Assembly: GCF_001647715.1 (NCBI RefSeq) | Contig: NZ_CP015600.1 | Span: forward strand, 5,022,001 to 5,086,000 | DNA length: 64,000 nt | DNA from: Pseudomonas antarctica | Lineage (GTDB): Bacteria; Pseudomonadota; Gammaproteobacteria; Pseudomonadales; Pseudomonadaceae | Direction: 5' to 3' | Part shown: positions 1-7,740 of the stretch, piece after piece | How positions within the stretch are numbered: the first letter of the stretch is position 1 | Layout of the letters: every line of letters begins with the position of its first letter | The notes under the pieces: model-generated | The model's input: the letters and a program-made list of their open reading frames with translations, nothing else | What the model was told of the DNA's origin: nothing | Databases searched by the model: none | Translations under genes and position numbers: made by a program

Positions 1-351
1 ACCGGCCACTGCCAGATAAGTCCGCGCGCCGGCCTTGGGAAACTCAAAGCGCAAGACCTGCCCGGCACGCACCTGGAACGCGGTGTCCTGGTGCACCACT
101 TCACCGTCCAGGCGCGGCGACATGAGCGCACCGCTGAGTGCCACCAGCGCGTCCTGTCGGAACTCAAGTTCAGGGCCGATCAAAGTGCATTCCAGGCCCG
201 CCGCACCACTCGGATTGCCCACCAGATGGTTGGCCGCACTCAACGCGTATTGGTCCAACGCGCCCGACGGCGGAATGCCCAAGTGGTAATAGCCTTCGCG
301 GCCGAGGTCCTGCACGGACGTGGCGAGGCCGGGTTTGAGGATTTTGATCAT
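1..351 (-). CDS. pxpC: 5-oxoprolinase subunit PxpC (biotin-dependent carboxyltransferase family), partial
   Basis: The N-terminal 117 residues are visible and the gene runs off the left edge. The protein starts MIKILKPGLATSVQDLGREG, the characteristic opening of the KipA/PxpC (allophanate hydrolase subunit 2) family, followed by GIPPSGALDQYALSAANHLVGN. With PxpA and PxpB it would form the ATP-dependent enzyme that opens cytosolic 5-oxoproline to glutamate. The start codon overlaps the last codon and stop of pxpB by 4 bp (ATGA), so the two are translationally coupled. The C-terminal two thirds is outside the window, so intactness cannot be judged. The family call is firm; the exact substrate is inferred from the operon. 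Confidence 0.9.
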   Translation of the reverse strand, partial: MIKILKPGLATSVQDLGREGYYHLGIPPSGALDQYALSAANHLVGNPSGAAGLECTLIGPELEFRQDALVALSGALMSPRLDGEVVHQDTAFQVRAGQVLRFEFPKAGARTYLAVAG

Positions 352-1226
352 GCCAGCGCCTCCTGCAGGGTTTTCGGATAGCCGACGGGGTCGGCGAGAA
401 AGGCGTCGAGGGAAAATTCCACCGGGCGGATGCGCAAGTCGAAACGCCCTGCATCCACCTCGGCAACCGCCAGGTCATAGGCCTCGCGGTCCATGGGTTT
501 GAACTGCACGATGTCACCGGGCCGAAAGAACACCATGTGTTCCTTGAGGTACGCCAACTGCTGGGCCGGGTCGTAGATGGGTGCCGGGGTCACCCCAAAC
601 ATCTGGTAACCGCCGGCGCCGCGCACCGAGTAGATGCAGCCAAAACAGCCACCATGGCCGAGGGTCAATTTGGGCGTGTCGGTGCGCGGGCGCAGGTACT
701 TGGGCACCTGTAATTGCCGTTCACGCTCGACCATCTGGAACATGAACGGCAGGCCCGCGACAAAGCCGACCATCGACACAAACCACGGCGCGCCACTGTG
801 GGCGGCGATAAACGCGTCGACGTCAGCCAAGCCATTGATGCGCGCCGCGTATTCCAGATCAGTGCCTGTGGGGTCTTGATGCCGGTCGCGAAAACGCATC
901 AGGGTTTCATGGGTCCACGGGTCGTTATAGAGCACCGGGATTTCGATGATCCGCGTGTGCAAGGTGCGTTCGGCCACCGCCTGGGCTTCAGCGCTCTGCA
1001 CGGCGTCGAGCAGCACATGCGGCGCGATACGGTCGGGGTCGAAGCGAATCTGGAACGATGCATTGGCCAGGCACACGTCCAGCACGCCTTCCAGCGCCAG
1101 GCGCTCCACGGCGCGGGTCACGGCCATGCCTTTGAAAAAGGCCTCCAGGGACATGCTGTCGCTGACCTCGGCAAACAGGTGTTCATCACCGCCGAAGCTG
1201 TAGCGGATGGGGGACGTTTGAGCCAT
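348..1226 (-). CDS. pxpB: 5-oxoprolinase subunit PxpB-like (KipI / allophanate hydrolase subunit 1 family)
   Basis: 292 aa. The start is placed at the ATG giving MAQTSPIRYSF, preceded by AAGAGG at a good distance; longer in-frame starts lack a ribosome site. The C-terminal half carries the family region VGFVAGLPFMFQ (about 153-164) and GHGGCFGCIYSVRGAGGYQMFG (about 190-211). The protein is longer than the E. coli subunit (about 220 aa from memory) through an N-terminal extension, and its glycine motif differs from the classical GSVGIGGxQTGVYP, so it belongs to a divergent subclass. It lies 58 bp downstream of pxpA and overlaps pxpC, so the three form one leftward operon. The predicted role is 5-oxoproline hydrolysis with PxpA and PxpC; a carboxyltransferase-type variant cannot be excluded. 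Confidence 0.82.
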   Translation of the reverse strand: MAQTSPIRYSFGGDEHLFAEVSDSMSLEAFFKGMAVTRAVERLALEGVLDVCLANASFQIRFDPDRIAPHVLLDAVQSAEAQAVAERTLHTRIIEIPVLYNDPWTHETLMRFRDRHQDPTGTDLEYAARINGLADVDAFIAAHSGAPWFVSMVGFVAGLPFMFQMVERERQLQVPKYLRPRTDTPKLTLGHGGCFGCIYSVRGAGGYQMFGVTPAPIYDPAQQLAYLKEHMVFFRPGDIVQFKPMDREAYDLAVAEVDAGRFDLRIRPVEFSLDAFLADPVGYPKTLQEALA

Positions 1227-1284
1227 GTCTGTTCCTCTTGGAATCATTGTAGAAAGGCAGGCAAAAAGTACAGGTTGGACCTTC

Positions 1285-2043
1285 TTATTGAGGCGTTCTG
1301 ACGACAATGCCCGCCTGGTCCAGGGCTTCGCGGGTGGCCTCCACCAGTTCGAGGGCGCCAGGGGTGTCGCTGTGCAGGCAGATGGAATCGAATTCGATCA
1401 ACAGGTCTTCGCCTTCCACGGTGCGTACGCGCCCGGTCTGACAGGCACGCAGGACCCGCGCCGCGACGGTGGCAGGATCAAGCGCGCGCACAGTCCGCGT
1501 AAATACAATGGAGCCGCTCAGATCGTACTCACGGTCGGCGTAAAACTCGCGCACCACCGGTTGCCCAAGCTCCTTGGCGACGCGCCAGATGACCGAGTTG
1601 GGCATGCAGTACAGCAAGAGTGTGGGCTCAATGATTTGCAGGTTTTGCACCAGCAGCCGGGCGGCTTCTTCGTCGCGGGCCAGGTGCATGTAGAGCGCGC
1701 CGTGGGGCTTGATGTGTTGCAGCGTGACGCCTTGGGCGCGGGCGATTTCGCGCAGGGCGCCGAGTTGGTAGAGCATGTCGTCCACCAGCTCCTGGGCCGG
1801 TGCATTGATATGCCGGCGGCCAAAACCCACCAGGTCGCGAAAGCCCGGATGCGCGCCGATGGCCACGCCGAGTTGCCTGGCGCGCGCAACGGTACGGCGC
1901 ATGGTGCCGGGGTCGCCGGCGTGGAAACCGGTGGCGATATTGGCCGAGCTGATATAGGCCATCAGCTCCGCGTCAACGCCATCGCCGATGGTCCAGGGGC
2001 CGAAGCCTTCGCCCATGTCTGAATTGAAATCCACTGCCTGCAT
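1285..2043 (-). CDS. pxpA: 5-oxoprolinase subunit PxpA (LamB/YcsF family)
   Basis: 252 aa, the usual length of the family. The start [17 protein letters not shown] is the standard N-terminus and has GGAG about 9 bases upstream. Family motifs in order are [54 protein letters not shown] and [13 protein letters not shown]; the His and Asp residues in these blocks line the active-site pocket of this TIM-barrel-like family. It is the first gene of the pxpABC operon and faces a divergent LysR gene across about 105 bp. Cytosolic. It is expected to work with PxpB/PxpC in ATP-driven cleavage of 5-oxoproline to L-glutamate. Confidence 0.92.
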   Translation of the reverse strand: MQAVDFNSDMGEGFGPWTIGDGVDAELMAYISSANIATGFHAGDPGTMRRTVARARQLGVAIGAHPGFRDLVGFGRRHINAPAQELVDDMLYQLGALREIARAQGVTLQHIKPHGALYMHLARDEEAARLLVQNLQIIEPTLLLYCMPNSVIWRVAKELGQPVVREFYADREYDLSGSIVFTRTVRALDPATVAARVLRACQTGRVRTVEGEDLLIEFDSICLHSDTPGALELVEATREALDQAGIVVRTPQ

Positions 2044-2123
2044 CGGGAATTGCTCCGCCAAAGGTGATGCCAGGAAAGTAGGCTGGGGCTTGACCCCTTG
2101 GGAAGATCTATTATCAGATGGCC

Positions 2124-2143
2124 TATCTTCTGAAAAACAGATA
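2124..2143. promoter_or_regulatory. Inverted repeat, candidate LysR operator between pxpA and its divergent regulator
   Basis: TATCT-N10-AGATA is a dyad ending 5 bp before the LysR start codon, in the short spacer between divergent pxpA and the LysR gene. A further ATCAGAT lies just upstream. The form and place fit an autoregulatory LysR-type site (T-N11-A family). Function is inferred only. Confidence 0.4.
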
Positions 2144-2148
2144 AAGCC

Positions 2149-3066
2149 ATGTCCCTGACGTTGCGCCAAGTCCGCTACTTTATCGCCACCGCCGAAATCG
2201 GCCAGATTTCCCAGGCGGCGATTCATCTGAACATCTCCCAGTCGGCGGTGACCACGGCGATCAAGGAGTTGGAGGCGATGCTCGGCGTGCAGCTGTTTGT
2301 GCGCTCGGCCCAGGGCATGAACCTGACCGACGCCGGGCGGCACTTTCTCAACCGCGCCTACGTGATCGTGCGCAGCGTGGATGACGCACTGAACAGCCCG
2401 CTGCCGGACTACCGCGCCAGTGGCGTGCTGCGTGTCGCCGCCAGCTACACCGTGCTCGGCTATTTCCTGCCCCACCACTTGCAGCGCATGGAGCACTGGC
2501 ACCCGGACGTGACCATCGAGGTGTTCGAACAGGAACGCCAGGCCATCGAACACGGCCTGCTCGACGGCCAGTTCGACATGGCCGTGGTGCTCACCGCCAA
2601 CCTCACTCACCCGGATATCGTTTCCGAAATCCTGTTCAATTCGGAACGCCGCCTATGGCTGCCCAGCCACCATCCCTTGTGCGAGCGCGGCGCCGTCAGC
2701 CTGGCCGATGTGGCGCAAGAACCTTACATCCTGCTCACCGTCGATGAAGCCGAACACAGCGCCATGCGTTACTGGGAACAGGCTGGGCAAACGCCCAAGG
2801 TGCGGCTGCGCACCAGTTCGGTCGAGGCCGTGCGCAGCATGGTTGCCAACGGCAGCGGCGTGGCGATTCTGTCGGACCTGGTGCACAGGCCGTGGTCCCT
2901 GGAAGGCAAACGCATCGAAACCCTGACCGTGACCGACCCGGTAGCGCCCATGAGCGTCGGCTTGGCCTGGCATCGCGAACGCGCATTTACCCCCGCCATG
3001 CAGGCCTTTCGGGACTACTTCCACGACGCCTTCCTCGCGCCGCAACAATTGTCGGCACGGCGTTAG
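2149..3066 (+). CDS. LysR-family transcriptional regulator (probable regulator of pxpABC)
   Basis: 305 aa. An N-terminal winged helix-turn-helix (about 3-62: [20 protein letters not shown], then [20 protein letters not shown]) is followed by a periplasmic-binding-protein-like effector domain. It is divergent from pxpABC, the usual arrangement for a LysR protein controlling the neighbouring operon, with a dyad in between. The ribosome site is weak (GATAAAGCC before ATG). Its stop codon overlaps that of the convergent LysR gene by 4 bp (TTAG read on both strands). The effector is unknown; an oxoproline-related or nitrogen signal would fit the context but is a guess. Confidence 0.9.
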   Translation: MSLTLRQVRYFIATAEIGQISQAAIHLNISQSAVTTAIKELEAMLGVQLFVRSAQGMNLTDAGRHFLNRAYVIVRSVDDALNSPLPDYRASGVLRVAASYTVLGYFLPHHLQRMEHWHPDVTIEVFEQERQAIEHGLLDGQFDMAVVLTANLTHPDIVSEILFNSERRLWLPSHHPLCERGAVSLADVAQEPYILLTVDEAEHSAMRYWEQAGQTPKVRLRTSSVEAVRSMVANGSGVAILSDLVHRPWSLEGKRIETLTVTDPVAPMSVGLAWHRERAFTPAMQAFRDYFHDAFLAPQQLSARR

Positions 3067-3959
3067 AGCTGCGATTGCAACGTGGCGGCCAGCCAATCCA
3101 TAAAGACCCGCACCCGCTGCGGCACATGCCGCTGCCCGGCGTACAGCAACGACACGTCCAGCGCCGGCGCCGGATAGTCCGGCAATACGGCCACCAGCTC
3201 GCCGCTGTCGAGTAAATCGCGAATGCCCAACACGGGAACCTGGGTAATGCCGAAACCGCCCAGGCACGCCGACTTGTAAGCATCAGTGCTGTTGACCGTG
3301 ACCCGCCCGGCCATCGGAACACGGTGCACTTTGTTGCCGTGCTGGTATTCGAAGCCCGCCGAGCGTGCCCCCAATGGCCGCACGTAATGCACCAACTGGT
3401 GATGCGCCAGATCGGCCAGGGTCTCGGGCATGCCATAGCGCTGAAGGTACCCGGCGCTGACACAGTTGATCATCGGCATGCTGCACAACCAGCGTGCCAC
3501 CACCGACTGATCAGGCTGCGCGCCCACCCGCAACACGCAGTCGAAACCTTCGGCGAGCAGGTCGACCTGGCGGTCGGTGGTGCTGATTTCCAGCTCGATC
3601 AACGGGTGTGCGTGCATAAATTCGGGCAGGCGCGGCAGGATCAAATCCCGCGCCATGACGTTGGGCATGTCCACGCGAATACGCCCGCTCAATTGCGCCT
3701 CATCCTGGCGAAACAGGCCTTCGAGCTCCTCCATGTGTGACAGCAAATCTTTGCTGCGCTCATACAACACACGCCCGTCCTGGGTCGCTTGCACCTTGCG
3801 CGTGGTGCGCTGCAACAGGCGCGCACCCAGCAGTTCTTCCAGCGCCTGCACATGCTCGGACACGGTGGAGCGCGGCAGGCCGAGGCTCTCGCCCGCCTGG
3901 GTGAAACTCGACAACTCGGTGACCCGCACGAAGGTCCGCAAAAGCTCAAGCTTGTTCAT
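3063..3959 (-). CDS. LysR-family transcriptional regulator (divergent from SDR gene)
   Basis: 298 aa. N-terminal HTH (MNKLELLRTFVRVTELSSFT, then QAGESLGLPRSTVSEHVQALE) and a C-terminal effector domain of the CrgA/YhjC subgroup (GRIRVDMPNVMARDLILPRL; FDCVLRVGAQPDQSVVARWL; NSTDAYKSACLGGFGITQVP). It is divergent from the SDR oxidoreductase at 4066 with about 106 bp between starts, so it is the likely regulator of that gene. Its 3' end overlaps that of the convergent LysR gene upstream by 4 bp. Family assignment is firm; the ligand is unknown. Confidence 0.9.
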   Translation of the reverse strand: MNKLELLRTFVRVTELSSFTQAGESLGLPRSTVSEHVQALEELLGARLLQRTTRKVQATQDGRVLYERSKDLLSHMEELEGLFRQDEAQLSGRIRVDMPNVMARDLILPRLPEFMHAHPLIELEISTTDRQVDLLAEGFDCVLRVGAQPDQSVVARWLCSMPMINCVSAGYLQRYGMPETLADLAHHQLVHYVRPLGARSAGFEYQHGNKVHRVPMAGRVTVNSTDAYKSACLGGFGITQVPVLGIRDLLDSGELVAVLPDYPAPALDVSLLYAGQRHVPQRVRVFMDWLAATLQSQL

Positions 3960-4065
3960 TGGATTGTTCGCCTTATCCGGCCAGTGATTCCGACTTACCT
4001 CTGTTTATCACGTTATGAGCGGACAAATACACTGGCTCGCACGATCACTCTCAGAGGCACTCACC

Positions 4066-4824
4066 ATGACCCGTAAAATCGCATTGATCACCGGCGCCAG
4101 CCGCGGCCTGGGCAAAAGCGCTGCGCTGCATTTGGCGGCACAAGGCGTCGACATCATCGGCACTTACCACAGCGCGGCGGGCGAAGCCCAAGCGGTGAAG
4201 GCACAGATTGAAGCCCTGGGTGGCCGCGCCGCCATGCTGCAACTGGATGTGAGCCAGAGCGGTACGTTCAATGACTTTGTCGGCGAAATCGCCTCCGTAC
4301 TGAAAGATGTGTTCGCACAGGATCACTTCAACTTTCTGGTCAACAACGCCGGGATCGGCGCCCATGCCAGCTTTGCCGAGACCACCGAAGAACAGTTCGA
4401 CCGCCTGGTGGCCATCCACTTCAAGGCGCCGTTTTTCCTGACGCAAAAACTGCTGCCGCTGATCAGCGATGGTGGGCGCATCATCAATATTTCCAGCGGC
4501 CTGGCGCGGTTCAGCCTGCCGGGGTACGCGGCGTATGCCTCGATGAAAGGCGCGGTGGAAGTGCTGTCGCGCTACCAGGCCAAGGAGCTGGGGCCGCGCG
4601 GTATCACCGTGAACACCCTGGCACCCGGCGCGATTGCCACCGACTTCAGCGGCGGCGCCGTGCGCGATAACCCGGCGCTGAATGCAATGGTCGCCAACAA
4701 CACCGCGCTGGGCCGAGCCGGTTTGCCGGACGACATTGGCGGGGCGATTTCGACCCTGTTGGCCGATGGCAGCAACTGGATCACCGGGCAGCGCATCGAA
4801 GCCTCGGGCGGCATGTTTCTGTAG
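4066..4824 (+). CDS. Short-chain dehydrogenase/reductase (SDR) family oxidoreductase
   Basis: 252 aa, classical SDR length. The start is at MTRKIALITGASRGLG, preceded by AGAGG; an in-frame ATG 17 codons upstream has no ribosome site. The cofactor motif TGASRGLG is at about 9-16, NNAG is present (FLVNNAGIGAH), catalytic Ser lies in IINISSGLARF and the YxxxK pair in GYAAYASMKGAVEVL. The C-terminus GQRIEASGGMFL is typical. Likely an NAD(P)H-dependent cytosolic oxidoreductase; the substrate is not predictable. It is divergent from one LysR gene and followed 50 bp later by a second LysR gene on the same strand. Confidence 0.92.
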   Translation: MTRKIALITGASRGLGKSAALHLAAQGVDIIGTYHSAAGEAQAVKAQIEALGGRAAMLQLDVSQSGTFNDFVGEIASVLKDVFAQDHFNFLVNNAGIGAHASFAETTEEQFDRLVAIHFKAPFFLTQKLLPLISDGGRIINISSGLARFSLPGYAAYASMKGAVEVLSRYQAKELGPRGITVNTLAPGAIATDFSGGAVRDNPALNAMVANNTALGRAGLPDDIGGAISTLLADGSNWITGQRIEASGGMFL

Positions 4825-4874
4825 GCATTCTGCGCTAGCATCAATGCCTTCAGATCACTGACAGGCAATCACCG

Positions 4875-5780
4875 ATGAGTTTTGATCCAGGCTTGGCCGG
4901 CGGTATGGGCGTATTGGCCGCGGTGGTCGACAGCGGCAGTTTCGCCCGTGCCGCCGACAGCCTGGAGATGACGCCTTCGGGGGTCAGCCGGGCGATTTCC
5001 CGCCTGGAAAAACGCTTGGGGATTCGCCTGTTCGACCGCACCACCCGCTCGGTGCAATTGACCGATGAGGGGCGGCGCTTCTACCAGCAAATCGCCCCGT
5101 TGCTGGCCGGTCTCGAAGAGGCCGCCAACGCGGCGGCCGACAGTGCGCTCACCGTGCGTGGGCGTTTGCGGGTGAACATCGACCCGTACTTCTCGCGATT
5201 GGTTTTGGGCCCGGTGTTGGGCGACTTCATGCGCAGTTATCCGCAACTGCAACTGGACCTGCACACCCGTGACCAACTCGGTGACCTGGTCGCCGATGGC
5301 TTCGACCTGGCCATTCGCTTCGGCATCCCGCAATCCTCCTCGCTGATCGCACGCAAACTGATGGAAGTGCGCGTGCTCACCGTGGCCTCCCCCGCCTACC
5401 TTGAACACTACGGCCGACCGGCCATTCCCCAAGACCTGGAACACGGGCATATGTGTCTGGATTTTCGCGACTCGCAAACCGGGCGTCCGTTTGCCTGGGA
5501 ATTCCACCGCCCTGGCGAACAGGTCATCGTGCACACCAATGGCCGCCTGGTGGTCAACGACGCCAGCACGTTGTACAGCGTGTGTGAGCACGGGCACGCG
5601 GTGGCGCAAATGCTCGATTTGGGCCTGGCACCGGCGCTCAAGGCCGGCAGCCTGGTGGAGTTGTTTCCAGACTGGCCGGACGAGCGTTTTCCGTTGTACG
5701 CCTACTACCCGTCGCGGCATTTGCCCGCCGCGAAGGTGCGGGCATTTCTGGAGTTTGTCGCGTCGCTCAAGCTTGGCTAG
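4875..5780 (+). CDS. LysR-family transcriptional regulator
   Basis: 301 aa. HTH in the first 65 residues (GGMGVLAAVVDSGSFARAAD, then MTPSGVSRAISRLEKRLGIRL), then a CrgA-type effector domain (RGRLRVNIDPYFSRLVLGPVLG; FDLAIRFGIPQSSSLIARKL). It follows the SDR gene on the same strand, and its last 14 bp overlap the 3' end of the convergent PACE efflux gene. It could be co-transcribed with the SDR gene. The target is unknown. The fourth LysR gene nearby (6296) is the better candidate for control of the efflux pump because that one is divergent from it. Confidence 0.9.
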   Translation: MSFDPGLAGGMGVLAAVVDSGSFARAADSLEMTPSGVSRAISRLEKRLGIRLFDRTTRSVQLTDEGRRFYQQIAPLLAGLEEAANAAADSALTVRGRLRVNIDPYFSRLVLGPVLGDFMRSYPQLQLDLHTRDQLGDLVADGFDLAIRFGIPQSSSLIARKLMEVRVLTVASPAYLEHYGRPAIPQDLEHGHMCLDFRDSQTGRPFAWEFHRPGEQVIVHTNGRLVVNDASTLYSVCEHGHAVAQMLDLGLAPALKAGSLVELFPDWPDERFPLYAYYPSRHLPAAKVRAFLEFVASLKLG

Positions 5781-6207
5781 GCAGACGTTGCTGGACGATT
5801 TTCTCCCGAATCACGTCATAGCCCCAGTGATACACATAGGTGTACGGCAGGAAGAACAGCAGCACGCCGATGTCGAGGATGAAAGCGTCCAACAGGCTGA
5901 TCTTCAACACGCCGGCAATCAGCGGCACCGCCACGATGATCAGGCCGCCTTCGAACAACAGGGCATGCAGCACCCGGGTCCACCCGCCGTTGGCCAGTTG
6001 CAGCCGCGCTTTGAGGCGGTCGAACAGGCTGTTGAAAATGATGTTCCAGGTCAGCGCCAGCACGCTGACACCCAAGGTGACTGCGCCCATTTCCAGGGCC
6101 GGCCTGCCGGTGATCCAGACCAGCAGCGGCGTACAGATCAACAAGGCCAACCCCTCAAAGCCCAGGGCCTGGCAAACACGTTCAGTAATCGATTTGGTAG
6201 GGTTCAT
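5767..6207 (-). CDS. PACE-family multidrug efflux transporter (AceI-like, BTP domain)
   Basis: 146 aa with four predicted membrane helices in two tandem BTP (bacterial transmembrane pair) repeats. The family signature RVLHALLFEGGL (about 77-88, second repeat) matches the RxxHAxxFE motif, and the first repeat has the conserved acidic residue in LGFEGLALL (about 15-24). PACE proteins are small proton-coupled inner-membrane exporters of compounds such as chlorhexidine and short diamines. It is divergent from a LysR gene at 6296 (about 89 bp between), as PACE genes commonly are. No truncation; length is typical. Confidence 0.9.
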   Translation of the reverse strand: MNPTKSITERVCQALGFEGLALLICTPLLVWITGRPALEMGAVTLGVSVLALTWNIIFNSLFDRLKARLQLANGGWTRVLHALLFEGGLIIVAVPLIAGVLKISLLDAFILDIGVLLFFLPYTYVYHWGYDVIREKIVQQRLPSQA

Positions 6208-6295
6208 AACCCGGCTCCGTGAATGACTAGGGTTGCCATCATTACCCTTCGAACCGATACTTCATAACCAATAACCATCGATCAGGGCGATAGTC

Positions 6296-7150
6296 ATGGC
6301 CTCTAATGAAGTGCTGCAGGCGTTTGTGCAGGCGGCGACCCAAGGTTCGTTTTCGGCGGCGGCGCGCAAACTGGGCAAGAGCCAGTCCACGGTCAGTGCG
6401 GCAGTGGCGAGCCTGGAGATTGACCTGGATGTGGTGTTGTTTGATCGCAGCAGCCGCAAACCGACGCTCACCCCCGCCGGCCATGTGTTGCTGCAGCGCG
6501 CCGAACAGGTGCTGGAGGCCAGCAGTCGTCTGGAGTTGGCGGCCAGCCAATTAGCCCAGGGCCTGGAGCCGAAGCTGAGTATCGCCATGTCCGATACGTA
6601 CCAGTCGGAGCGTTTTGAACTGGCACTCAAAGCCTTTGAACAACGCTACCCGGACCTGGAGCTGGAATGGCTGATCGCCGAGTGCGAAGACCTGATCGCC
6701 CTGGTGCAAAGCGGCCGGGCGCAGATTGCCTTGATCGAAGCCCAGGAGGTTTACCCGCCCGACCTGACCCGCGCGCCCGTGGCGGAGCGCACGGAAATCG
6801 CCCTGTTCGTCGCCCCTGGCCATCCCTTGACCAATCTGCAAAACATCGACCAGCACGCCTTGCAGCAACACCGTGAATTGCGTCTGGCGAGCATCATCAG
6901 CCCCAATGAAACCAGGCCTGCAGGCCGCGTGTGGTCGGCGCCGAGTTTTCTGATGCTGATGGAAATGGCCCAACTGGGTTTCGGCTGGGCGGCGCTGCCG
7001 CGCTGGCTGGTGGAGCGCTTCAGCAATGCCGGGCTGGTTGAACTCAACGTGCGCAGTTGGCCGCGTTCGGTGGCGGTGGATGCGCTGTGGTCGCGGCAAC
7101 ACCCGCCGGGGCCGGCGGGGAGCTGGATGTTGGGGCAGATGCTGGAATGA
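6296..7150 (+). CDS. LysR-family regulator, probable regulator of the divergent PACE efflux gene
   Basis: 284 aa. HTH at about 1-62 (SNEVLQAFVQAATQGSFSAA, then GKSQSTVSAAVASLEIDLDV) and a LysR effector domain (PKLSIAMSDTYQSERFELAL; ALFVAPGHPLTNL; LIEAQEVYP). It is divergently transcribed from the PACE transporter, an arrangement seen with AceI and its regulator AceR, so control of that pump is the natural inference. Translation starts at the ATG after GATAGTC; the ribosome site is weak. The gene ends just before a REP-rich repeat region. Confidence 0.9.
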   Translation: MASNEVLQAFVQAATQGSFSAAARKLGKSQSTVSAAVASLEIDLDVVLFDRSSRKPTLTPAGHVLLQRAEQVLEASSRLELAASQLAQGLEPKLSIAMSDTYQSERFELALKAFEQRYPDLELEWLIAECEDLIALVQSGRAQIALIEAQEVYPPDLTRAPVAERTEIALFVAPGHPLTNLQNIDQHALQQHRELRLASIISPNETRPAGRVWSAPSFLMLMEMAQLGFGWAALPRWLVERFSNAGLVELNVRSWPRSVAVDALWSRQHPPGPAGSWMLGQMLE

Positions 7151-7178
7151 TGTTTCCAGGCACCCTAAAGGTCTAACT

Positions 7179-7268
7179 GGGGGAGCGGGCTTGCTTGCGA
7201 AAGCGGTAGGTCAGCCAACCGATGTAGAGGCTGACCTACCGCCATCGCAGGCAAGCCAGCTCCCACAG
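7179..7268. repeat. REP/REPIN hairpin (left member of REP cluster)
   Basis: Two inverted REP arms: GGGAGCGGGCTTGCTTGCGA on the left and GCAGGCAAGCCAGCTCCCAC on the right. The centre TAGGTCAGCC..GGCTGACCTA also pairs. This copy has a slightly different core from the two that follow. Confidence 0.9.
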
Positions 7269-7717
7269 TTGATCTTCGTTGGTCGGTTATTTGAGTTCGG
7301 CCAGACGACGCGCTATGAAGTGTTTTTCCGGGTTTTGCAGGGGCAGTGACAGGGCTTTTTCGAGACGCCCAACTGCCGCCAATACGTGTAAACAACACCG
7401 TTGAATGTGGGAGCGGGCTTGCTCGCGAAGGCGGTGGGTCAGTCACACATGTACTCGCTGGCACACCGCCTTCGCGAGCAAGCCCGCTCCCACAGTTGAT
7501 CTTCGTTGGTCCGTTATTTGAGTTCGGCCAGACGACGCGCTATGAAGTGTTTTTCCGGGTTTTGCAGGGGCAGTGACAGGGCTTTTTCGAGACGCCCAAC
7601 TGCCGCCAATACGTGTAAACTACACCGTTGAATGTGGGAGCGGGCTTGCTCGCGAAGGCGGTGGGTCAGTCACACATGTACTGGCTGGCACACCGCCTTC
7701 GCGAGCAAGCCCGCTCC
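7264..7717. repeat. 227-bp tandem duplication: decayed sigma-factor gene tail plus REPIN, two copies
   Basis: Copies 7264-7490 and 7491-7717 have an exact 227-bp period and differ at only 3 positions. Each holds a minus-strand tail reading RLEKALSLPLQNPEKHF..RRLAELK-stop, clearly related to the C-terminus of the neighbouring sigma gene (EKALSLTQQTPEKRFLEQ..AELK) but missing about seven codons (EEAREAY) and carrying many substitutions, followed by a REPIN. The true gene end starts just after copy 2 at 7741. So an older, diverged copy of the gene tail was recently duplicated together with the REPIN. Confidence 0.9.
7406..7494. repeat. REPIN inside 227-bp unit 1
   Basis: TGTGGGAGCGGGCTTGCTCG with an inverted partner CGAGCAAGCCCGCTCCCACA; the loop includes paired GCGGTG/CACCGC segments. 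Confidence 0.93.
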
Positions 7718-7721
7718 CACA
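7633..7721. repeat. REPIN inside 227-bp unit 2
   Basis: Same hairpin as unit 1, offset by exactly 227 bp, immediately before the real 3' end of the sigma factor gene. Confidence 0.93.
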
Positions 7722-7740
7722 GTTGATCTTCGTTGGCCGG

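Noticed and set aside
1225..2022. Plus-strand open frame opposite pxpA
   Set aside because: Antisense shadow of pxpA, which has the full LamB/YcsF motif set.
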